The notes below the pieces were generated by a model that worked only from the letters and a program-made list of their open reading frames with translations, had not been told where the DNA came from and searched no databases. Positions 1 through 6,900 of a DNA stretch of 7,369 bases are shown piece after piece. Where the stretch lies: assembly GCA_001805125.1 (NCBI GenBank), contig MHEF01000034.1, positions 182 through 7,550 of the forward strand, given 5' to 3'. A program made the position numbers and the translations under genes. The stretch comes from Nitrospirae bacterium RBG_13_39_12. GTDB lineage: Bacteria > Nitrospirota > Thermodesulfovibrionia > Thermodesulfovibrionales > SM23-35. Position 1 is the first letter of the stretch. Each line of letters opens with the position of its first letter.

Positions 1-1249
1 AAAGCGTCATCGCCTTTGGTTTCACAACAGGCTCAACAAGGTTATACTTGCTGTAATCTTGAACCGCTATATAAGGCTTGAGATCGGGATATATATCCGA
101 ATACGGCCAAGGCGCTATTGCCAGAAAGAACGCCAAGTCAGGGGCATAGTATTTTGCGAGTTCAACGGAGTTTCTTATCGACTCTTTTGTGTCATCCGGC
201 ATCCCTAAAACAAAGGATGTCTCAGAGACAATATCGTATTCGTTTATAATCTCAAGTGCCCTCTTGGATTCCTCTACCTTAATATTCTTTTTGAACATAT
301 CCAGGGTACTCTGAGAAGTCGATTCTACTCCAACATAGATATGGTCAACTCCTGCTTCTTTGTATTTCCACATGATGTCCTCGTCACGAATTATATCATC
401 AACTCTCGTCTCAAGTAAGAGCTTCGTGTCAAGACCCCTTTCAATCTTGAGGTCAAGAATCTTCTCCCACCTTTTCCTTGAAAGCGTCGGGGTTTCATCT
501 GCAATCATGACTACATTCACTCTATATATATCCATAAGGTATTCAAGTTCATTGATAAAGTTTTCTGCACTTCGACCTCTCCATTGCCTCTGCCAGAAAC
601 TCTGCTGGGAGCAGAAGCTGCATTGCTGATTGCAACCTCTCGAGGAACTGACTATGGCAAGCACTGAATGATTCATAGGTTTGTAGGTATAAATCGGCCA
701 GTCTATTAGATCCCATGCCATTGGAAGTATGTCTAAGTCTTTTATAAATCCTCTTGGAGGTGTTACGACTATCTTTCCGTTTTCTCTATATACTACGCCT
801 TTGACCTTTGATAAGTCTCCCTTTACAAAAACCGCATTCAGCAGCTCAACCATTGTTTCTTCACCTTCTCCACGGACAATAAAATCCACATAAGTATGAT
901 GTTCCCTTAGTATTTCTTTGTAGCAAAAGGTCGGATGTACATTACCTATTACTGTTACAATCCGGGGGTTTATATCCCTGGCAAGTTTCAATACCTTTAA
1001 CGCATCAACTATCTCTGCTGTGAATGCAGTGGTTGCCACTACATCAGGCTTAAAATCCGTTATCCTTTTTTCTATCTCTTCATACCCATGCCAGGAGCTC
1101 ATTGCATCATATATAACAGGATCATAACCAGCAGCACGGAGACTCCCGGCGATGTATACAAACCCGACATTAAGCCATACCCCTGCTGATTCCACTACCC
1201 CAGAGTGGTAAGGAGGGGTTATTAAAAGAATCTTTTTACGATCTTCCAT
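1..1249 (-). CDS. B12-binding radical SAM protein, BchE-like (3' end beyond the window)
   Basis: The frame is open from an ATG at 1249 to the left edge, giving 416 residues without a stop. Residues 1-145 look like a cobalamin-binding Rossmann domain (KILLITPPYH at the start, GNVHPTF near 102-108, VRGEGEE near 126-131), without the DxHxxG base-off motif. C206, C210 and C213 form the CxxxCxxC motif that binds the radical SAM 4Fe-4S cluster, in the context SRGCNQQCSFCSQQ. Further marks are ADETPTLS (250-257), YVGVES (305-310) and, near the end, PWPYSDIYPDLK and DYSKYNLVEPVVKPK. As I remember it, this arrangement and the closing motifs resemble BchE, the anaerobic Mg-protoporphyrin monomethyl ester cyclase, more than other B12 radical SAM enzymes. 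Nothing here suggests phototrophy, so a paralogue with another substrate is more likely than true BchE. The start is supported by an in-frame TGA 15 bases upstream and a GAG seven bases before the ATG. BchE-family proteins run to roughly 500-550 residues, so perhaps a fifth is missing. The general class is secure; the substrate is unknown. Confidence 0.88.
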   Translation of the reverse strand, partial: MEDRKKILLITPPYHSGVVESAGVWLNVGFVYIAGSLRAAGYDPVIYDAMSSWHGYEEIEKRITDFKPDVVATTAFTAEIVDALKVLKLARDINPRIVTVIGNVHPTFCYKEILREHHTYVDFIVRGEGEETMVELLNAVFVKGDLSKVKGVVYRENGKIVVTPPRGFIKDLDILPMAWDLIDWPIYTYKPMNHSVLAIVSSSRGCNQQCSFCSQQSFWQRQWRGRSAENFINELEYLMDIYRVNVVMIADETPTLSRKRWEKILDLKIERGLDTKLLLETRVDDIIRDEDIMWKYKEAGVDHIYVGVESTSQSTLDMFKKNIKVEESKRALEIINEYDIVSETSFVLGMPDDTKESIRNSVELAKYYAPDLAFFLAIAPWPYSDIYPDLKPYIAVQDYSKYNLVEPVVKPKAMTL

Positions 1250-1313
1250 TAAACAACTCTTTCAATTAGTTTTAAAAACCTCATCATAATCTAACGCAAA
1301 AAACCTGCCAACA
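1250..1313. other. Short gap between the small membrane protein and the radical SAM gene
   Basis: These 64 AT-rich bases contain no recognisable gene, and no GC-rich hairpin followed by a T-run on the minus strand. A short imperfect palindrome (GTTTTTAAAAC on the minus strand) is too weak to call a terminator. The absence of a terminator leaves room for read-through from the upstream genes into the radical SAM gene, so all five genes could share a transcript. Confidence 0.5.
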
Positions 1314-1664
1314 TTACTTAAAAACTGTCCTATATTGCCAGTATAAGCCAATGCTAAAAATTGTAAAAAGAATAATATGTTTTATTATTAACATTTTTTT
1401 TCTTAGCTTCTCGGTATCCTCTCCGTAAACGCTTCCAATATAAACATAAGTGAAAGTCCTTCCCATACCTGCGAGGAGCACTATTGCTACAAAGATGATG
1501 CCAAGGTAAAAGAATTCTTTTTTAAGTCTCGAAATAACAGACTCAAGTTCATGGTATTCCACTAACGACCTGTCGAGCCAATATATAGCCAAAACCGTTG
1601 CTGCCCAACAGCCAGTCGCAAGGTCATGAATAAATCCGATAAAGATAGTAAATGCTTTTTTCAT
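1314..1664 (-). CDS. Small membrane protein of unknown function, three predicted membrane segments
   Basis: I do not recognise this protein by name. From the preferred start at 1664 it has 116 residues; an in-frame ATG at 1688 would add eight polar residues (MAESGENK). In the longer numbering, hydrophobic segments lie at about 13-38, 58-80 and 99-117. They carry polar residues of a kind often seen in membrane heme proteins: H21 and W28 in the first helix, R77 at the end of the second, and K103-H104 in the third. This layout recalls HemJ and CopD-type four-helix proteins, but it is shorter, and the likeness is only a general pattern. The shorter start is preferred because GGAG lies eight bases before it, while the 1688 ATG has no ribosome binding site, although its overlap with the ccsA stop (TAATG) could allow coupled translation. 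Its place directly after resB and ccsA suggests a role linked to cytochrome assembly or heme supply; that is inference. Confidence 0.7.
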   Translation of the reverse strand: MKKAFTIFIGFIHDLATGCWAATVLAIYWLDRSLVEYHELESVISRLKKEFFYLGIIFVAIVLLAGMGRTFTYVYIGSVYGEDTEKLRKKMLIIKHIILFTIFSIGLYWQYRTVFK

Positions 1665-1672
1665 TTTATTTT

Positions 1673-1676
1673 CTCC
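1673..1676 (-). promoter_or_regulatory. Ribosome binding site deciding the start of the small membrane protein
   Basis: The minus strand reads GGAGAAAATAAAATG here, placing GGAG eight bases before the ATG at 1664. The alternative ATG at 1688 is preceded by CCTTTTTCTGTA, which has no Shine-Dalgarno match. This favours the internal ATG as the main start. Confidence 0.6.
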
Positions 1677-1687
1677 AGATTCTGCCA

Positions 1688-2515
1688 TTACAGAAAAAGG
1701 TTATGCGACCCTTTGAATAAGAGGGGGACGCCAAACAGGGCAAAGGCTATACTGATTAAAGCCACAATAGACAGCCATGCCATTCGCCTTCCCTTCCATC
1801 CGTGAATTGTTATGAGATGAAAGAATATCCCGTATATAATCCATGAAATCAAAGACCATGTCTCTATTGGATCCCAGCTCCAGTAACTACCAAAGGCTAC
1901 ATTAGCCCATATAGAGCCTGATACGAGCATGACCGTATGGTTCAAAAACCCTAATGTTACAAACTTCCTGTTCAGTTCTTCATTTACAGGATTTACAGGG
2001 AACCATTTTAAGATGCCGCCCTCGTGTTCTCTATACTTCAGGAGATAACTTACAGCAAGGACACCTGAGACCAGATAAGAACCGAACGCAAGTTTTGCTG
2101 TCATGACATGAACTACAAGCCATGAGCTATCCAGAATTGGTGATAAGCCTACGGGTTTCCTTGTGGATAAGGCACCAAATCCCATGAGTAAAAATACAAG
2201 GGGAAGAAACAATAACCCCAGGGCTTTTAATTTCGGATATTTCCAAAGAGCCAGAAGGAAGATGATCATTGCTATTATACCGTTAGAGGACGCAACATCA
2301 TAAAGGTTAATATATGGACCATGGCCTGTCTCAACCCATCTCATAATTATCCAGATGCCATGGATAATTATGCCAGCGATACTGAGTCTTATAGCCCATG
2401 GGAGCAACCTCTCTTTTCCAAAAATAATACCGAATACAAAGCCAAGCCATGAAATAAAATATACCCATATGGTAACCCAGAGCATTATTCTCTGTAATAC
2501 TGCTAAGTTCTCCAT
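1688..2515 (-). CDS. ccsA: Cytochrome c assembly protein CcsA (System II heme lyase subunit)
   Basis: This 275-residue integral membrane protein has about eight hydrophobic segments (near 13-32, 42-60, 78-92, 97-116, 132-156, 190-208, 222-240 and 248-266). The tryptophan-rich WWD region is at 203-220 (IWANVAFGSYWSWDPIETW), the family's hallmark for presenting heme on the outer face of the membrane. By motif alignment, H136 (WLVVHV) and H233 (GIFFH) correspond to the two histidines flanking the WWD region that ligate heme in characterised CcsBA proteins, and H271 (KGSHNL) to the transmembrane histidine in the usual LHSYA ending. These assignments are by memory of the family. With ResB it forms the synthetase that attaches heme to apocytochromes. 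Its ATG lies inside the end of resB, with a 13-base overlap and a GTGGGG stretch seven bases upstream, so translation is probably coupled. Two usually conserved positions differ: F208 where tryptophan is normal, and I217 where the WDPKE lysine is normal. Confidence 0.93.
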   Translation of the reverse strand: MENLAVLQRIMLWVTIWVYFISWLGFVFGIIFGKERLLPWAIRLSIAGIIIHGIWIIMRWVETGHGPYINLYDVASSNGIIAMIIFLLALWKYPKLKALGLLFLPLVFLLMGFGALSTRKPVGLSPILDSSWLVVHVMTAKLAFGSYLVSGVLAVSYLLKYREHEGGILKWFPVNPVNEELNRKFVTLGFLNHTVMLVSGSIWANVAFGSYWSWDPIETWSLISWIIYGIFFHLITIHGWKGRRMAWLSIVALISIAFALFGVPLLFKGSHNLFL

Positions 2516-3819
2516 TCTAAAACCCCACTCATCATTTCATTATATTCATCAAGGAACATATTCTTCCACCTTCCCCAGCCGAGCATTTCAATAAACTTCT
2601 CCCCGTCTCTCTCAACTGTTTTTGCCCATATCTCTCTCGGGTCGAAAAAGCCCATAATGGCGACTCCTGCTATGGAAAGCCAGAAGCCGAAAAAGATTAT
2701 CGGCACCGCCCAGTCATAAACAACGATTATCCCTGACCATCTGCTTATAGAAAGAAGGGTGAGCCTCCAGTCATCAAGATCAAGGGTTGCTTCAACACGC
2801 ATCGGTCCGTGATAAACAAGGGCCTTTTTCTTTCTCACCTCAAGGTCTATAAACTCACTTCCCGGTGTATACTCTGCCATTGCCTGAAGAGGTGCCCCTG
2901 GAAAGGTAAAATAAGCCCTTGCCTTCCCGCCTTTCAGTGTCTGAAGGTTTACATACCCTGCATTAAATCTTCCGTCAGGCCCGTAAACGCTGAAAAGAAG
3001 GGCAGGTCCATTATATCGTGACTGATAGAGCTTCATACCTTTATACGAAAGCGGCTCATTCATCCTTATGGTCTTTGTTAAAGCATGTCTTCCACTGTCT
3101 GTAATGGTTATAGTGCTCAATATTGCCTCCATCCCGCCAATGTCTTTTTCCTCTACTTTCTCAAGGAATACATGTATGCCATCCTTATGGTCTGGAAACA
3201 GGACACCATAGCTGCTCTGGAGATAGGATTCTTTTTTCTCATCAAAGCCCTGCCCTACACCAATCTCCGTATACCCGTTAAACCTGGTAAGTCCGCTGAT
3301 AACAGCACCAAAGAGTATTATAATCAGTCCCACGTGGAGGATTGTCCCACCCCATATTCCAAACCAGCCCTTCCTTGCATACACCTCACCGCCCACCTTG
3401 ATAATGTTATATCGCCTTTGATTCAGGATTTTCTCAAAGGAATTTACTGCCTCTTTTTTATAAGAAAAATTCCCCAAGGAATAATATGCAGATGCCTCTC
3501 CTGAGAATCTGTGGAGTCCCTTTGCCTTCCTTCTTGTCCTTCCGATAAGCCCCCATGTGATTATACCCATGTTGAAAAAAAGAACCGTGAATATAAGCAG
3601 AAACCACCATGTGGTATATACATGGTCAAACCCTGTAAAAGAGACGAGCCTTGAAAGAGATGGATACCTGCCCTGCCACTCAAAGATTTCAGCAGGAGAT
3701 ACCCTTCCTTTCTGGGGTATCAGGTTGCCTGCTGCAATTATTGGTATGATGATTATCAGGAGTGCTAAAGATAATTTTAAAGACTTTAGGAGATTTATAA
3801 ATTTTGCCAAGTGGTTCAC
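2503..3819 (-). CDS. resB: Cytochrome c biogenesis protein ResB (CcsB/Ccs1)
   Basis: This 438-residue protein has the ResB plan: an N-terminal LKSLKLSLALL helix ending in GNLIPQ (12-36), a second helix with WWFLLIFTVLFFN (71-83), a third with GGTILHVGLIIILFGAVISG (157-176), a large extracytoplasmic domain (about 178-362) and a last helix (about 363-392). H162 in the third helix sits where the family has its conserved heme-contacting membrane histidine. ResB is the partner of CcsA in System II, where the pair moves heme to the periplasmic side and holds it for attachment. Length is normal for the family. Translation starts at GTG 3819: an in-frame TAG lies nine bases upstream and no other start is available, with only a weak GAG before it. 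In the C-terminal helix the usual YDPG reads YDWA (368-371), and the usual HRxxW after the helix reads DPREIW (393-398). The cytochrome gene ends 89 bases upstream on the same strand. Confidence 0.93.
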   Translation of the reverse strand: MNHLAKFINLLKSLKLSLALLIIIIPIIAAGNLIPQKGRVSPAEIFEWQGRYPSLSRLVSFTGFDHVYTTWWFLLIFTVLFFNMGIITWGLIGRTRRKAKGLHRFSGEASAYYSLGNFSYKKEAVNSFEKILNQRRYNIIKVGGEVYARKGWFGIWGGTILHVGLIIILFGAVISGLTRFNGYTEIGVGQGFDEKKESYLQSSYGVLFPDHKDGIHVFLEKVEEKDIGGMEAILSTITITDSGRHALTKTIRMNEPLSYKGMKLYQSRYNGPALLFSVYGPDGRFNAGYVNLQTLKGGKARAYFTFPGAPLQAMAEYTPGSEFIDLEVRKKKALVYHGPMRVEATLDLDDWRLTLLSISRWSGIIVVYDWAVPIIFFGFWLSIAGVAIMGFFDPREIWAKTVERDGEKFIEMLGWGRWKNMFLDEYNEMMSGVLEWRT

Positions 3820-3908
3820 ATATCTCTATGGGTATTGTTTTTACTGTTATCTCTTATATCATACATATGTTGTCTTGGAAATATCCGATAGAAAATACCT
3901 TCTACATT
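3820..3908. other. AT-rich gap between the cytochrome gene and resB
   Basis: These 89 bases hold no gene and no strong terminator hairpin. On the minus strand the only structure beyond a possible promoter is the short palindrome ACATATGT (3863-3870) and a weak AGAA/TTCT inverted repeat just after the cytochrome stop codon. Read-through from the cytochrome gene therefore seems possible. Confidence 0.5.
3853..3881 (-). promoter_or_regulatory. Possible sigma-70-type promoter for resB-ccsA
   Basis: On the minus strand TTTCCA (3881-3876) and TATAAG (3858-3853) are separated by exactly 17 bases. The -10 matches TATAAT at five of six positions and the -35 matches TTGACA at four of six. Transcription would begin near 3846, about 27 bases before the GTG of resB. 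In AT-rich sequence such matches arise by chance, so this is weakly supported. Confidence 0.28.
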
Positions 3909-6900
3909 TTAATGCCAGGTGGGTTTGACTACCCCAGTTCCTGATATATAGTCACAATCGGTCTTAACCCATTGACCGCTTGCACGCCAAGTTTTGATAT
4001 AAGCATACCAGGCATTGCTGCTATTATAATCATAAACAGTGCCACTATTGCTCATTGAGTCTCTAGTTGCGCCTCTATAGGGTGCAGATACAATACTGCT
4101 AGGACCAGTGGGCCAGAGCAGAAGTGCTTTTCCCTGCCCTCCATGCGGCCTTGCTAAATGGCAGGCTGTACATGAAACTGGATACTGCAGATTTTTCACA
4201 TGATAAACGTGCCAATTGTATCCTTGATAAGGTGAAGTCGTTGACCACGATGAAAATCCTGTTGCAGCGGCCAGGGATAAGCTGTTATAATTATAATCGG
4301 AGTATCCATAAACTTGAAAATCGTGGCATTTAAAGCAGAGGTCCCCCCATGTGCCATCCGAACCGGTTAATCCATCGTATTTAGCGACCAAGATAGCTTG
4401 CGTGTTATAAGTAGATGTTTTATCAGAGCTTGTATCAGAGCCGTGCGGGCCATAGGGTCTGCCAGCATCATTTGTATGGCAGTCACTGCACATCATCAAT
4501 GAGTCTTTTGTCCATGGTGGAACAAATAAAGGTCCAGCATATGTGCTGCCGCCAGTTATGCCATATGCCAATGTATCCCTGTTAGGATTGAGCTGGACTA
4601 CTGAATGGTATGAAGCGTTATTTATATTGAATTCCATCCCGATATCAGTCCAGTTCGCATTCCATGTAGTGAGAGATTGATTATATGAGCTATGGCACCT
4701 GAAGCATATCTGCCATTCATACTTGAAAGTTGCATCAGTAGAAATGATAAAACCCTCTGAAAATGCAGTTGGCACTGACCAATTTGTACTGCCCCATGTT
4801 GGATTAACACCGCGTGCACCCTGGGATGCATTGGATGCAAGGTTGGTCCGAGTTCCTACATTAGCGCCTGCCTTTGCAGCGTGTGGATTATGACAATCAT
4901 TACACTCTACATGTTTGTTTGCAGATAGATATGTCCTTGTCTCATCCGTCGGAGAAGGTTTATGTAAACCACTATAACCTGCCACATTGTGCTTGTTTGT
5001 CTTCTGAAATACCTGATAAATACTCGTTGACGGCGCACTCATAGTTGTAACAGCACCATACCAGTCATTAGCATCTGCGGACTTTTTCGTACCACCGATT
5101 GCATCTGCTGCCTTGCTATGACATCTATAACAGAATGCTTCTTCATAATTTTCCACAAGCGTACCACCGAGAGCGGTAACCAGTCTTCTCGCTGTATCGT
5201 CGTGTGTGCCAAACTTGTTTGTTGAACCCTGGAATGTCGTTGTCTCATTATTCTTTGCATTGTGACACTTAGAACAGTTTGAATTAAATGTGCTTCCACC
5301 ATTTGCCATTGTTGAGGCAACATTATATTTATGAGCAGACGTCGAATATTGGGTATCTGTTACTATCATTGCAACGGTAGTACCGTCATTTTTCTGTGCT
5401 GTAGTATTTTTAAGCATACCACCTGTGTGACATGTAAGGCACAAACTATTCCCATGGCAGCTTATGCAGATACCACCACCAGTGACATAGTCACTATTAG
5501 TAAATCCACTTGTCTTTGTTGGCGTTGTGCCGATGGTAGTCCTCAGATTGTATGATCTTCCTGTGCTGTTTGAATTAAGCATCGGGCTGAAGATGTCATG
5601 GTCAACATGGCACATTGTGCATTTGCGTATTGCGCCAGCACCATGGAGTGTTGGATATGTCCTGTCAGTAAGGGCGGTTGCATCCATAACATGATGATAA
5701 CTTGATGTGTTGTTCATATCGATTTTATGGCAGTCTGTACAGCTATATGCATTACTCCATTTTGTTGTGCTTGCTGCCTTTGTGCCTGCTATCCCGGTTG
5801 GATGGCATGAAACATTGGAACATGTGCTTGTGTTAGGAGTCCCGCTATAGCTATAAGTTGTTGTTACGGATACAGCAGATCCACCAACATTGTCACCGTC
5901 TTTGTAGGTATTCCCGGCAACAACATTATAAGCGCCATTTGTATGGTTAGAAGGTGTACTTCCGTCTATTGCAGTATTTGAATTCGTTACTGATTTATGA
6001 CAATTGTTACACTGTGGTTCGCCTGAAGGCGTTGTCCTTGCATCAGTATGAAGTGGATGGGCATTCGGTTTAGGCGAGCCTGATACATAAAGGGGAGTGC
6101 CTTTCCTGTAATCTGTGTATGTGGTATTGCCATGGCAACCGTTGCAGCTTAATGAACCTGAACCCCATTGAGGGGTTGTGCCTGACGGAGTACCGCCTGT
6201 CCATATATACGTGCCGTCGCTGTGACAGGAGATGTTTGAACATGTGCCGTAACCATTTCCAGGGGTACTTGAAGCACCATGGGAATAAGTAATGACAAAA
6301 TTTATATAGTGGTCGCTATGGGTTATTGCTGTTTGAGATGTGTGGCATATAGTGCAAGCATATAAATAAGGAGCAAAAGTATGTTTTGTATGGCTTCCTG
6401 TGGTCATTGTTGAAGCATGGCAGTTTCCACAGCTAACAGTGCCTCCCCATGCTGGTGTAGCATAAAATGTAGGTGCTCCAACGCCGTTAGCTCCCTGGAC
6501 ATTACTATGGCAGTAAAGGTTTGTGCATTGCCCATAACTTACACTCGGCACAGGTGTTGCCGAGCCACTTGCAGTGCCTCTGTATAACGCACCTGAAAGC
6601 CATGTGTACGTTGTTGTATCATAAGCCCAGTTAAAACTTCCATTTATATGCGCTGACGTATACCCAGTATGACATACCGTGCAATCGAGTTGTCTGCCGC
6701 CACCTGCAGAACCAGCATGCTTTGAATGGCTTCCCCTTGTGGGAGGTGACCCTGTTGATGCACCATGACATGTACCGCAGGCTGCGCTCGATGGGGTATC
6801 CCATACGGCACTGGCTGTCCCTCCATTTGGTGCCATAGTCCCGCCATGACAATAGATATTGCTGCATTTCTTTAGCCCTGTTTTTGAGACTGTTGTCCCT

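Noticed and set aside
360..629. Plus-strand open frame of 89 codons
   Set aside because: It is antisense to the radical SAM gene, including its cluster-binding motif, and has no recognisable features.
1250..1313. Terminator before the radical SAM gene
   Set aside because: Only a weak AT-only palindrome is present, without a GC-rich stem or a following T-run.
3085..3504. Plus-strand open frame of 139 codons inside resB
   Set aside because: It is antisense to a well-supported resB; its cysteines follow from the complementary strand and match no family.
3557..3928. Plus-strand open frame of 123 codons across the resB start and the gap
   Set aside because: It is antisense to resB and to the end of the cytochrome gene, and shows no recognisable motif.
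5039..5323. Minus-strand open frame of 94 codons in another frame of the cytochrome gene
   Set aside because: It lies wholly within the cytochrome coding region, where the heme motifs show the true frame.
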